Shown: positions 25,035 to 34,033, numbered from the stretch's first letter. The stretch is 64,000 bases of DNA from Bradyrhizobium roseum (GCF_030413175.1 NZ_CP129212.1:6781001-6845000), one strand, 5' to 3'. Translations and numbers: made by a program. Notes: a model not told the origin generated them from the sequence alone.

Positions 25035-26605
25035 ACAGAGCCGTGCTACGCGTTGCCGCCGGACTGCTGTTGGCGCTGGCGCTTGGCGCCTGCTCTGGGC
25101 CCGGCCCGCAATTCACCATCCTGTCCGGCTCGGAAAACGACATTCTCGAGCCGATGGTCCAGGAGTTCTGCCAGTTGCGCCGCGCCACCTGCACGGTGAA
25201 ATACCAGGGTTCGCTGGACATCGCGCTGGCGCTCAAGGCCGGCAACGATCCGCAGGCCGACGCGGTGTGGCCCGCGGCGTCGATCTGGATCGACATGTTC
25301 GACACCGCCCGCCGCGTCAAATCGGTCAAGTCGATTGCACAAATGCCGGTTATCCTCGGCGTCAAACGATCCAAGGCGCAAGCGCTGGGCTGGGTCGGCG
25401 CCAAGGTGACGACAAGGGATATCCTCACCGCGGTCGAGGGCGGCCGACTGAAATTCCTCATGACGTCTGCGACCCAATCGAATTCGGGCGCCTCGGCCTA
25501 TCTCGCCATGCTGGCGGCCGGGATCGGCAAGCCCGATCTCATCGAGTCCGGCGATCTTGACAAGCCCGAAGTGCTCGCCACTGTCCGCGGCCTGCTGCGC
25601 GGCGTCGAGCGCTCCTCGGGATCGAGCGGATGGCTCGCCGATCTCTATCGCGAGGGCGAGCGGACCGGCGCGCGTTATGAGGCAATGTGGAACTACGAGG
25701 CCATCATCAAGGAGACCAACGACAAACTGATCGCAGACAGGAAGGAACCGCTTTACGCGATCTATCCCGAGGACGGCGTATCCGTCGGCGACTCCCCGCT
25801 CGGCTTTGTCGACCGTGGACGCGGCAAGGAGGTCGAGAGCTTTTTTGCCGACCTGCAGGCGTTCCTGCTCAAAGGCGAAACCCAGACGCGGATCGCGGCG
25901 ACCGCGCGACGGGTCGAGCTTGGCCGCGCCGCCCCGCTCAAGGCCGACACCGCCACCAATCTCGATCCGAGCCGGGCGTTGACGGTGGTCCGGCCGCCGG
26001 AGCCCGCGGTCATTCAAAAGGCGCTGTCGCTTTATCAGGAAGCCTTGCGGCGACCCTCGCTGACCGCCTTGTGCATTGATGTCTCCGGCAGCATGAAGGG
26101 GCACGGGGAGGAGCAACTGCTCGAAGCGATGCGTTTCCTGCTGACGACGGCGCGCACCCGGGAAGTGCTGGTGCAATGGTCCAAGCTGGACCGGATCATC
26201 GTGCTGCCATTCAGCGATCGGGTGCTGTGGGCGGCGACGGGCAGCGGCGACGACGGCGATCAAGCCGCGCTGCTCGCCAAAACCCTCGAATTGCGCGCGC
26301 GCGACGGCACCGATTTCTACACCTGCGGGGCCCGCGCGCTGGCCGAGATGAAGCCGGTTCTCGATGCCGGCCAGCACTTGCCGGCCATCGTCATCATGAC
26401 CGACGGCAAGAGCCAGGGGGCCATGTCGACGTTCGAGGCCGCGTGGCGCGCCGATGGGCGTGGCGTGCCGGTGTTCGGCGTCACCTTCGGTGACGACGCC
26501 GACCGCAGCCAGCTCGACAATCTAGCCAAGCTAACCGGCGGCCGGGTGTTCGACGGCACCAAGAGTCTGACCCAGGCTTTTCGCGCGGTGCGAGGGTACA
26601 ACTGA
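25031..26605 (+). CDS. Lipoprotein fusing a periplasmic solute-binding fold to a von Willebrand A domain
   Basis: A 524-aa exported lipoprotein: signal peptide with lipobox ending LGAC (Cys21), then an extracellular solute-binding fold (about 28-320), then a VWA domain (about 345-520) with intact MIDAS motif DVSGSMKG (Asp350, Ser352, Ser354). The binding part resembles type-2 binding proteins (ILSGSENDILEPMV, SGASAYLAMLA), but no ABC permease is encoded nearby. ATG 25031 overlaps the telA stop, and the next gene starts directly after its own stop. VWA domains bind partner proteins through a metal ion, so a ligand-sensing scaffold at the membrane is plausible. Confidence 0.85.
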   Translation: MNRAVLRVAAGLLLALALGACSGPGPQFTILSGSENDILEPMVQEFCQLRRATCTVKYQGSLDIALALKAGNDPQADAVWPAASIWIDMFDTARRVKSVKSIAQMPVILGVKRSKAQALGWVGAKVTTRDILTAVEGGRLKFLMTSATQSNSGASAYLAMLAAGIGKPDLIESGDLDKPEVLATVRGLLRGVERSSGSSGWLADLYREGERTGARYEAMWNYEAIIKETNDKLIADRKEPLYAIYPEDGVSVGDSPLGFVDRGRGKEVESFFADLQAFLLKGETQTRIAATARRVELGRAAPLKADTATNLDPSRALTVVRPPEPAVIQKALSLYQEALRRPSLTALCIDVSGSMKGHGEEQLLEAMRFLLTTARTREVLVQWSKLDRIIVLPFSDRVLWAATGSGDDGDQAALLAKTLELRARDGTDFYTCGARALAEMKPVLDAGQHLPAIVIMTDGKSQGAMSTFEAAWRADGRGVPVFGVTFGDDADRSQLDNLAKLTGGRVFDGTKSLTQAFRAVRGYN

Positions 26606-27259
26606 ATGCCGTCGGCATGGTCAGGATTGAATTGGATCGTGGCCGGCGCGGCGGCTGCTATCCTGTTGCCGGTTCTGGCGATCGGCGTCGGCATGCCGTT
26701 CTGGATCTCCGGCATCATCAGCGTCGCGGCAGGCGCGGGGCTGATATTCATGCTCTCGCCGCGCCAATTGTTCGAAGGGCTGGACGCCAGCGGCGTCGCG
26801 CGTGGCAAGATCGAATTTGCGCGAGAGCTCCTGACCGGCGCCGAACCGCTCGCGATCCGTCTTGAAGTCGCCGTGAGCACGATTCGCACCCAGGCGGTCG
26901 CAGAACGCGTCCGGCACATGGCGCGGATTTCCCGCGAAATCTTCGCCGGCGTCGAGGAGGATCCGCTGCGCGTCGACCGGGTGCGGCGCTTCCTGACCTA
27001 TTATCTGCCGCGCGCGGCGGACCTTGCCGAAGCCTATGCTATACTCGAAAAGAGTGGTAACCGCGACACGACGCGGCTGGTGGCGACCAGTGATCTGATC
27101 GACCGCCTAGACACCGCTTTCAGCCACTACGCGACCAATCTGCAGGAAGCCGATCTCGGCAATCTCGACATCGAACTCAAGCTTTTGAAAAGTTCGCTCG
27201 ACGAGGATCTCGGCTCATCGCAGCTTCCTGTTTCCGATCCGGGTAAAAGGAGAGCCTGA
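26606..27259 (+). CDS. XpaC-like membrane protein
   Basis: A 217-aa protein with two adjacent N-terminal membrane helices (about 10-52) and a cytoplasmic helical domain containing IRTQAVAERVRHMARISREI, FLTYYLPRAADLAEAYA and FSHYATNLQEADLGNLDIEL. This matches the XpaC ('5-bromo-4-chloroindolyl phosphate hydrolysis') family, which is paired with TelA in Bacillus and other genera. The original phosphatase-related name does not prove a hydrolase. The start codon directly follows the preceding stop; the next gene starts on the last base of this one. Confidence 0.8.
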   Translation: MPSAWSGLNWIVAGAAAAILLPVLAIGVGMPFWISGIISVAAGAGLIFMLSPRQLFEGLDASGVARGKIEFARELLTGAEPLAIRLEVAVSTIRTQAVAERVRHMARISREIFAGVEEDPLRVDRVRRFLTYYLPRAADLAEAYAILEKSGNRDTTRLVATSDLIDRLDTAFSHYATNLQEADLGNLDIELKLLKSSLDEDLGSSQLPVSDPGKRRA

Positions 27260-28371
27260 TGGCCATTTCCCGTCGGGCTTTTGGCATTGGATTGCTTGCT
27301 GCCAGCGCCGCCGGCACCGGTGGCTACGTCTATCTGCGGCAACATCCCGAGATTGCTGGCCGGTTCGGCGAACCGAAACGGCTGTCGGGGTTCGCCGGCG
27401 GCGAGAAGGAAGGTTTTCTCGCCAATGCGCGCGTCCGCAATCTGCTCGAGCGCCGCTTCGGACTGATCCTCGACGCACGGCGCGCCGGTTCAGTCGAAAT
27501 GGTGCGCGAGCGCACGCTCCTCGATCAGAAGCCGCAATTTTTGTGGCCCTCCTCGTCCGTGCTGGTTGAGCTGGCGCGCAACTCCGGCGTCAGGATTTCG
27601 CGCGACCAGGTGATCTTCAATTCGCCGATCGTGCTCTACTCCTGGGACCGCATCGCCGATGGCTTGGTCAAAGGCGGTTTTGCCGAGCCCGCCGGCGGCC
27701 CGCGCTACACGGTCGATCTGCTCAAGGTGCTCAAGGCGATCATTGCCGGCGAAACCTGGGAGGCGATGGGCGTCGGCGGATTGTTCGGCCGCGCCCGCGT
27801 CGTCTCGACCGACCCCAACAAGTCCAATTCCGGCTTCATGTTCGCGGGGCTCACCGCGAGTCTGCTCAGCGGCGATGTGATCGCACTGGACTCGCTCGGG
27901 CGCATCGACGGCGACGTCGCGACCGTGTTCCGCAGGATGGGGTACAAACCGCCATCCTCGGGCAAGTTGTTCGATGATTACGTGGCCGGCGGCGCCGGCG
28001 CCCAGCCGCTGATTGTCGGTTACGAAAACCAGTTGATCGAGTGGGTGCTGCAGGACGCGGACCGCTGGAAGCGCGTCGAGGCGAGCGCGCCTTCCAAGCC
28101 GGTCATCCTCTATCCGCGGCCGACGGCGTTCTCGGCGCATCCCTTGATCAGCACCGACCGCGCCGCGGATGAATTGATCGATGCGCTGGTCAGCGAGAGC
28201 CTGCTCGAACTCGCCTGGGAGGAGCACGGTTTCCGCGGGCCGCTCGGCACCATCGGCAAGGCCCGCAACACGCTGCTGCAATCGCGGCTGATCGAACGGG
28301 TCGATCAGGTGCTGCCGATGCCCGACGCGCCGGTCATGATGGCCCTGCTCGACCGGCTGGCGACGGCCTGA
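27259..28371 (+). CDS. Second solute-binding-like exported protein of the TelA operon
   Basis: A 370-aa protein with a Tat-like leader (SRRAFGIGLLAAS at residues 4-16). The mature part resembles a solute-binding lobe architecture: FLWPSSSVLVELA, FNSPIVLYSWDRIADGL, VVSTDPNKSNSGFMFAGL, then VGYENQLIEWVL. It lacks the VWA domain of its operon partner and looks like a paralogue of that partner's N-terminal half. ATG 27259 overlaps the upstream gene by one base (TGATG), with GGAG in the upstream coding end. No transporter genes accompany it. Confidence 0.78.
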   Translation: MAISRRAFGIGLLAASAAGTGGYVYLRQHPEIAGRFGEPKRLSGFAGGEKEGFLANARVRNLLERRFGLILDARRAGSVEMVRERTLLDQKPQFLWPSSSVLVELARNSGVRISRDQVIFNSPIVLYSWDRIADGLVKGGFAEPAGGPRYTVDLLKVLKAIIAGETWEAMGVGGLFGRARVVSTDPNKSNSGFMFAGLTASLLSGDVIALDSLGRIDGDVATVFRRMGYKPPSSGKLFDDYVAGGAGAQPLIVGYENQLIEWVLQDADRWKRVEASAPSKPVILYPRPTAFSAHPLISTDRAADELIDALVSESLLELAWEEHGFRGPLGTIGKARNTLLQSRLIERVDQVLPMPDAPVMMALLDRLATA

Positions 28372-28449
28372 CCTGTCCGCCCTTCATTTGGGTCTCGGCC
28401 AATAATGGCTCGGCAGGATTCTCCATCCCGATTTTAACGCCACCGCCTT

Positions 28450-29487
28450 CTATCGCTTCGTTCTCGTATCGGCCAATTGCTCAAGCAGCCTATTTTGCCG
28501 GAAGAACTTGCGGCTTGGACGCGCAGGATAACCTGCCCAGCGCTCACCGGCAGGAATATCGCGAGTAACGCCACTCGCTCCGGCTATCCTTGCGCCATTT
28601 CCGATGGAGATATGTGGAGCGATGCCCGCCTGCCCGCCAATGGCTACAAAATCACCTATTGTAACGGAACCGGCGATGCCGACCTGCGCGGTAATCAAGC
28701 AATGTTTCCCAATGTTCACATTGTGAGCGATTTGCACGAGATTATCAATTTTCGTCCCGTTACCGATGATCGTGTTGCGGGACGATCCCCTGTCGATCGT
28801 CGTGTTCGCGCCAATCTCGATATCGTCCTCGATGATGACGCCACCGATCTGCATCATCTTGCTATGGCCTGTTGGCTCCGAAGCGTACCCGAAGCCGTCC
28901 TGCCCGATAGCGACACCGGGATGAACGATCACGTTTTGGCCGATCGAGGCGTGCGAAATACTTGCACCCGCGCCAATGGAGCAGTTCTTCCCAATCGTCA
29001 CGTCTGGCCCAACGATGACGTTCGAACCGATCCAGGTTTGTGCTCCGATACGAGCTCGCGGCCCTATCACAGCTCCCGGGTCAATAGTGACGCCCATGGC
29101 CACGACAGCCGTGTGATGAATCGTTGCTTTCGATGAAATGCCATCAGTCTCAAAGGTAGAAACGGGACTTGCAGCTTCGGGATAGAGCAGCCTTAGAACC
29201 CTTGAATAGATCAGATGGGGATCCAAAGAAACGATGGCGATCGTATTGGCCGGGACGACGCCGCTAAAGCGTGGCGAGACAAGGCATGCTCCAGCGTGAG
29301 TATTCTTCAAAGCGTGAAGGTATTTTGGGTGATCCATGTAACTCAGGTCACCGACACCTGCAGTCTCCAATGCGGCACCCGCCCGTATCGCAATATCTTT
29401 TGCGAAGAACTTGAGGCCAGCCATATTGGCGATTTCACTCGCAGCGATTGTTCTTTCAGGAACAAAGAATTCGCGCTGATAAGACAT
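28450..29487 (-). CDS. lpxD: LpxD-type UDP-3-O-acylglucosamine N-acyltransferase (solitary copy)
   Basis: A 345-aa left-handed beta-helix acyltransferase of lipid A synthesis. An N-terminal uridine-binding domain (1-115) precedes many hexapeptide repeats (about 120-320) and a C-terminal helix. The catalytic-type His255 is in VQIAHN, and the FGYA loop ([14 protein letters not shown]) is present. ATG 29487 has an AAGGAA Shine-Dalgarno; an upstream frame extension is rejected. It is not beside lpxA, fabZ or bamA, where the housekeeping lpxD normally lies, and its GC content looks lower than its neighbours, suggesting acquisition or a specialised paralogue. It could acylate a sugar other than the lipid A precursor. 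Confidence 0.85.
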   Translation of the reverse strand: MSYQREFFVPERTIAASEIANMAGLKFFAKDIAIRAGAALETAGVGDLSYMDHPKYLHALKNTHAGACLVSPRFSGVVPANTIAIVSLDPHLIYSRVLRLLYPEAASPVSTFETDGISSKATIHHTAVVAMGVTIDPGAVIGPRARIGAQTWIGSNVIVGPDVTIGKNCSIGAGASISHASIGQNVIVHPGVAIGQDGFGYASEPTGHSKMMQIGGVIIEDDIEIGANTTIDRGSSRNTIIGNGTKIDNLVQIAHNVNIGKHCLITAQVGIAGSVTIGDFVAIGGQAGIAPHISIGNGARIAGASGVTRDIPAGERWAGYPARPSRKFFRQNRLLEQLADTRTKR

Positions 29488-29822
29488 GAAAGGTTCCTTT
29501 TCGGCGCCTATTTGAACTAGGATCAACTATATGACCGCTGTATGTGTCAGATAGGCGATCAATCAGCGCGATCGACGGCCTATTGCGAGGCGCAGTACAG
29601 GACGTAGCGTAAGCAGCTAGACCGTCTCGAGCAGTTGTGCAACCAGATGCGTCGCAGTGCCGACGCCGGAGGAGAACGTTACCTTGCCCGATTCTGTCCG
29701 GCGTGGGGCGATAAGCTCGGGCACCGAATTGTAGGGCGGTTCGCGTGAAGAAAACGCGTCGTTCAAGGTCGACTTTGCCGCATGGTCAGCGGCCACCGGT
29801 GTCCACTTCGCCTGAAAACACT
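29488..29822. other. Intergenic stretch between lpxD and the hydrolase pair
   Basis: About 335 bp upstream of lpxD and downstream of the hydrolase operon. It should contain the lpxD promoter and the hydrolase terminator. I see no gene, clear hairpin or consensus promoter. Confidence 0.4.
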
Positions 29823-30827
29823 TCAGTCGCGCATCAATTGCATGACGGCATCGGCAAATGCCTTCGGCGCTTCCTGCGGCACATTATGTCCGGCACCTCG
29901 TACCACCCGATGAATGCGGCGACCGGTGAATTTGGCGGCGCTCGCGCGTCCGTCGCTCGCGGGCAGCACGCCGTCCTTATCGCCATCCAGCGTGATGGAA
30001 GGCACGGGGATTGGCGGCATCGTCGCCAGCCGCCGCTGCAGTTCCGCATAGCGCGGATCGCCTGCCGCCAAGCCGAAGCGATGGCGATAGCTGTGAATGA
30101 CGACATCGACATAATCAGTGTTGTCATGCGCCGCCGCAGAGCGCTCGAAAGTGGCGTCCTCGAAATTCCACGCCGGCGACCACTGCTTCCACAACAGCCG
30201 GGCAATCTCGCGACGGTGCGCGGCGAGCCCGGCCCGGCCGCGCTCCAGCTGAAAATAATACTCGTACCAGAGCGCGACTTCGTATTTCGGGCTGATCGGC
30301 ACCCCGGCGCGCGTCAGGTCCTGTATCAGGTAGCTGTTCACGGTCACCATGCCGCGAATGCGCTCCGGCCACAGAGCTGCGGCAACGCAGGCGGCGCGGC
30401 CACCCCAATTATGCCCGCCCAGCACGGCGCGGCGGATGTTCAGCGCATCCATCAGCGCGATGACATCGGCGCCGATCGCCGCCTGCTCGCCCGAGCGCAG
30501 CGTCGCCGGATCGCGAAACCGCGTTGCACCGAAGCCGCGCAGATAGGGAACGATGACACGGCAGCCCTGCGCCGCCAGCTGCGGAGCGACATCCACATAG
30601 CTGTGAATGTCATAGGGAAAGCCGTGCAGCAGGATCGCGACCGGACCATCCGCAGGTCCCTCTTCGTAGTAGGCAATGTCGAGGACGCCGGCATCGACGT
30701 GCTTCAGCGGCTCCATCCGCCGCAACGGCGGCGAGGATGCGCCGCCCTGGGCAAAAGCCCTGGCGGCGACGCCCGACAAGGCCGCGCCGAGCAGCAGGCG
30801 GCGACCGCGGTCGACAGCATCGGACAT
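29823..30827 (-). CDS. Tat-exported alpha/beta hydrolase with Asn in place of the nucleophile Asp
   Basis: A 334-aa alpha/beta hydrolase of the epoxide hydrolase/haloalkane dehalogenase type. A Tat-like leader is at 7-26 (RGRRLLLGAALSG). The oxyanion motif HGFPYD, the nucleophile elbow GGHNWGG, the acid-region segment DGDKDGVLP and the catalytic His in GAGHNVPQ are recognisable. At the elbow residue 140 is Asn (codon complement 30408-30410) where the family and its tandem paralogue have Asp. The enzyme is either inactive, or needs deamidation, or has a changed role. It follows the paralogue at 31775 by 3 bp and was probably made by duplication. Confidence 0.88.
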   Translation of the reverse strand: MSDAVDRGRRLLLGAALSGVAARAFAQGGASSPPLRRMEPLKHVDAGVLDIAYYEEGPADGPVAILLHGFPYDIHSYVDVAPQLAAQGCRVIVPYLRGFGATRFRDPATLRSGEQAAIGADVIALMDALNIRRAVLGGHNWGGRAACVAAALWPERIRGMVTVNSYLIQDLTRAGVPISPKYEVALWYEYYFQLERGRAGLAAHRREIARLLWKQWSPAWNFEDATFERSAAAHDNTDYVDVVIHSYRHRFGLAAGDPRYAELQRRLATMPPIPVPSITLDGDKDGVLPASDGRASAAKFTGRRIHRVVRGAGHNVPQEAPKAFADAVMQLMRD

Positions 30828-30830
30828 CGG

Positions 30831-31775
30831 CTAGCCCTTGATCAACTCCATAACAGCCGCGGCAAACGCCTCGGGCGCCTCCTGCGGCAGATTGTGTCCG
30901 ACGCGCGGAACGACGCGATGAACGCGGCGGCCGCTGAATTTTGAAGCATTCTGGGTGCCATCGGTCGCCGGCGCGACGCCGTCGCCTGCGCCGTCCAACG
31001 TCACGGCCGGAACGGTGATGGGCGGCAGCGCTGCCAGCCGACGCTGGATTTCGGCATATTGCGGATCGCCCTCGGCCAGACCGAAGCGGTGCCGATAGCT
31101 GTGGATGACCACGTCGACATAGTCGGGATTGTCATGGGCCATGGCTGATCGCTCGAAACAGGCATCGTCGAACGGCCAGTTCGGCGACCATTGCGTCCAC
31201 AGTATTCTTGCGATTTCGCGCCGGTTGGCGGCCAGCCCCGCCCGGCCGCGTTCGAGTTGGAAGTAATACTGGTACCACAGCGCCACCTCGCGCTCGGGGC
31301 GCGCGGGCGCCATCGCGTTGGCGATATCCTGGATCAGATAGGAATTGACGCAGACCAGCCCGATACAGCGCTCCGGCCATAGCGCCGCACCGACGCAGGC
31401 CGCGCGGCCACCCCAGTCATAGCCGGCGAACACCGCGCGTTGGATGCCAAGCGCATCCATCAGCGCCATCATGTCGGCGCCGACCGCCGCCTGCTCGCCC
31501 GAGCGCGGCGTCGCGGGATCGCGAAACCGGGTCGGTCCGTAGCCCCGCAGATAGGGGACAATGACGCGGCAGCCCAGCGCTGCCAGTCGCGGCGCGACAT
31601 CGACGTAGGAATGAATGTCGTAGGGAAAACCATGCATGAGCATCACGGCCGGCCCGTCGGCGGGACCCGCCTCGAAATAGGCAATATTGAGAACGCCGGC
31701 ATCGACATGTTTCAACGGCTCCAGCCGCTGCGATGACGGGGCGCGCGGGGCCGAAGTGGCGGGCTTTTCAGTCAC
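30831..31775 (-). CDS. Alpha/beta hydrolase (epoxide hydrolase/dehalogenase-like)
   Basis: A 314-aa cytoplasmic hydrolase, first of a tandem pair. HGFPYD oxyanion motif, nucleophile elbow GYDWGG (Asp120), acid region DGAGDGVAP and His in RVGHNLPQ give an apparently complete catalytic set. The start is GTG 31775 with GGGAG 6 nt upstream; a TTG 27 nt further up is less likely. Unlike its neighbour it has no export leader. The two proteins are alike over most of their length, for example both contain EPLKHVDAGVL and RGRAGLAA. Physiological substrate unknown. Confidence 0.9.
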   Translation of the reverse strand: MTEKPATSAPRAPSSQRLEPLKHVDAGVLNIAYFEAGPADGPAVMLMHGFPYDIHSYVDVAPRLAALGCRVIVPYLRGYGPTRFRDPATPRSGEQAAVGADMMALMDALGIQRAVFAGYDWGGRAACVGAALWPERCIGLVCVNSYLIQDIANAMAPARPEREVALWYQYYFQLERGRAGLAANRREIARILWTQWSPNWPFDDACFERSAMAHDNPDYVDVVIHSYRHRFGLAEGDPQYAEIQRRLAALPPITVPAVTLDGAGDGVAPATDGTQNASKFSGRRVHRVVPRVGHNLPQEAPEAFAAAVMELIKG

Positions 31776-31916
31776 GGCAAACTCCCTTGTTGAATGTGAC
31801 AATACGCCATTTTGTCCACCTCGGATGGAGCAACTCCGGCGCGCTGCTGTGCGCGAATGTCATCATGACGGCCACGAAATTCGACGATAGAGTAGCCACA
31901 GCGGCCTCCGCCGCGG

Positions 31917-32753
31917 ATGGATCAAGCCATGCTGCGATCGCTTGTCGTACTTGTTGCCACCGCCTTTGCCCTGTCCGGTGCGCTGATCGCCCCCGCAGCC
32001 GCCCAGCAGCCGCTGCGCAGCGAGTGCCTGGCGATGGCGAACGCTCCCCCCCGCGTCGTGCCCGTCAGCCTTCGCCGCACCGCCGCCAAGGCCGAAGAGG
32101 TCACGATCACCTATGTCGGGCATTCCACCTACTACATCGATACCCCCGGCGGCGTGCGGATCGGGACCGATTTCAACGGCGCCTACCGCACCGGACGGCT
32201 GCCCGACGTCGTCACCATGAACCGCGCGCACTCGACGCACTACACGTTGTTCCCCGATCCAAAAATTGCACACGTCCTGCATGGCTGGGGCGAGAACGGA
32301 CAGGCGGCCAACGTCTCTACGCAGGTTGGCGACGTCTTCATCCGCAACGTCCCCACCGACATCCGCCGCTATTATGGCGACGGTAACGGCGCGATGCTCC
32401 GGGACGGCAACTCGATCTTCATCTTCGAGGTCGCCGGCCTCTGCATCGGCCATCTCGGTCATCTGCATCACAAGCTCGACGACACGCATTTCGCAGCGAT
32501 CGGCCGGCTCGATATCGTGATGGTGCCGATCGACGGCACCTATACGATGTCGCTCGACGGCGTTTCAGAGATCACCAAGCGGCTGCGCTCCGCCGTGGTC
32601 CTGCCGATGCACCGCTTCGCCACCCCGCTCGACGAATTCATGCGCCTGATCGGCCAGCAATTCGCCATCGACCAGCGAACCGAGCGGACCCTGAAGATTT
32701 CGCGGGACACGCTGCCGGGCACGCCGACGGTGATCATTCTGGATGGGGTGTGA
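31917..32753 (+). CDS. Exported metallo-beta-lactamase-fold hydrolase
   Basis: A 278-aa protein with a signal peptide (about 1-29, ending AAA-QQ). The MBL fold is indicated by VTITYVGHSTYYIDTPGGVRIGTDF, an UlaG-like N-terminal strand pair, and by GHLGHLHH later. The canonical HxHxDH metal motif is replaced by HSTHYT (about 102-107), so metal binding may differ. ATG 31917 or 31929 could start it. It is divergent from the hydrolase pair, with 141 bp between them, and followed by a palindromic repeat. Substrate unknown. Confidence 0.82.
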   Translation: MDQAMLRSLVVLVATAFALSGALIAPAAAQQPLRSECLAMANAPPRVVPVSLRRTAAKAEEVTITYVGHSTYYIDTPGGVRIGTDFNGAYRTGRLPDVVTMNRAHSTHYTLFPDPKIAHVLHGWGENGQAANVSTQVGDVFIRNVPTDIRRYYGDGNGAMLRDGNSIFIFEVAGLCIGHLGHLHHKLDDTHFAAIGRLDIVMVPIDGTYTMSLDGVSEITKRLRSAVVLPMHRFATPLDEFMRLIGQQFAIDQRTERTLKISRDTLPGTPTVIILDGV

Positions 32754-32776
32754 TTGCCGGGCGCAACTGTCAACGC

Positions 32777-32893
32777 CGTCATTGCGGGCGAAGCGACTTG
32801 TCCGCCGAAGCTCAACGAGCGCAGGCGGAGGCACTCCATGGCGCCGTGGGATTGGAGATGGATTGCTTCGTCGCTTCGCTCCTCGCAATGACG
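32777..32893. repeat. Intergenic palindromic repeat, CGTCATTGCGAG family (copy 2)
   Basis: Begins CGTCATTGCGGG and ends CTCGCAATGACG, one mismatch from a perfect inverted pair. Inside, GATTGCTTCGTCGCTTCGCTC is the inverse of the arm of copy 1 (14111-14174). It fills most of the gap between the MBL and amidohydrolase genes. Confidence 0.75.
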
Positions 32894-32936
32894 AGGAACC
32901 ATACCAACAACAATAACGCCCAGGGGAGAGAAACGC

Positions 32937-33989
32937 ATGGCCGCCAGCACCGCACCCGCCTCCAGCAGCGGGCTCTACGCTAATCCACGCGAAGACTGGC
33001 TGGCGCAGTACTCCGAGGAGATCATCGACCCTGCGCGCCCGATCGTCGATCCGCATCACCATCTCTGGGACCGCGGCGGCCTGCGCTACATGATCGAGGA
33101 GATGGCGGCCGACATCGCCTCCGGTCACAACATCGTCGCCACCGTCTATGTCGATTGCCGTTCGATGTATCGCGCGCACGGCCCCGAGGCATTCCGCCCG
33201 GTCGGTGAGGTCGAGTTCGCCAACGGCGTGGCGGCGATGGCGGCGAGCGGCGGCTACGGCAAGGCAGCGATCTGCGCCGGCATCGTCAGCCACGTCAACC
33301 TGCTGCTCGGCGACGGCGCCAAGGCGGTGCTGGAAGCCGAGATCGTCGCCGGCAATGGCCGCTTCCGCGGCATCCGGCATTCCTCGGCGTGGGATTCCGA
33401 TCCCGACGTAGCCGGCATGTATGCGACGCGGCCGAAAGGCCTGCTGCTCGACGCGACGTTTCGCAAGGGCTTTGCCTGCCTTGCGCCGCTGGGCCTGAGC
33501 TTTGACGCCTGGCTGTTCCACCCGCAGATCGGCGAACTCACCGACCTCGCCCGCGCCTTTCCCGGCACCAGGATCGTGCTCGATCATTGCGGCGGACCAA
33601 TCGGCATCGGCAGCTATACCGGGCGACGCGACGAAATCTTTCCAGTGTGGAAAGCTTCGATCCAGGAAATCGCCAGATGCGAAAACGTCGTCGTCAAGCT
33701 CGGCGGGCTCGCAATGTGCCTGCTTGGCTACGATTTCCATCTGCGGCCCAAGCCGCCGTCTTCCGAAGAAGCCGCAGCGGCGTGGCGTCCCTATATCGAA
33801 ACCTGCATCGAGGCGTTTGGACCGAACCGATGCATGTTCGAGAGCAATTTTCCGCCCGATAAAGGCCAATGCAGCTACCAGGTGATCTTCAACGCCTTCA
33901 AGCGGCTGGCCGCGCAGTACAGCGAGGCGGATAAGACCGCGCTGTTTTCGAAGACGGCGACGGAGTTTTACAAGCTGAAGTTCGAGTGA
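32937..33989 (+). CDS. TIM-barrel amidohydrolase (metal-dependent, dicarboxylate lactonase-like)
   Basis: A 350-aa cytoplasmic amidohydrolase_2-family enzyme. The first metal motif appears as VDPHHHLWD near residue 38, with later features GIRHSSAWD, LDHCGGPIG and the C-terminal FESNFPPDK. Related enzymes open lactones or decarboxylate aromatic acids. GGGGAGAG before ATG 32937 fixes the start. It is separated from the convergent gene at 34061 by a hairpin terminator. Specific substrate not known. Confidence 0.88.
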   Translation: MAASTAPASSSGLYANPREDWLAQYSEEIIDPARPIVDPHHHLWDRGGLRYMIEEMAADIASGHNIVATVYVDCRSMYRAHGPEAFRPVGEVEFANGVAAMAASGGYGKAAICAGIVSHVNLLLGDGAKAVLEAEIVAGNGRFRGIRHSSAWDSDPDVAGMYATRPKGLLLDATFRKGFACLAPLGLSFDAWLFHPQIGELTDLARAFPGTRIVLDHCGGPIGIGSYTGRRDEIFPVWKASIQEIARCENVVVKLGGLAMCLLGYDFHLRPKPPSSEEAAAAWRPYIETCIEAFGPNRCMFESNFPPDKGQCSYQVIFNAFKRLAAQYSEADKTALFSKTATEFYKLKFE

Positions 33990-34003
33990 TCGCCGATCGC
34001 GAT

Positions 34004-34033
34004 GAGGGATGCCGCGTCACCCCGGCATCCCTC
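34004..34033. terminator. Hairpin between convergent genes
   Basis: A perfect 11-bp stem GAGGGATGCCG / CGGCATCCCTC with an 8-nt loop. It stands between the amidohydrolase end (33989) and the end of the leftward 160-aa gene (34061), so it probably ends both transcripts. Confidence 0.65.
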
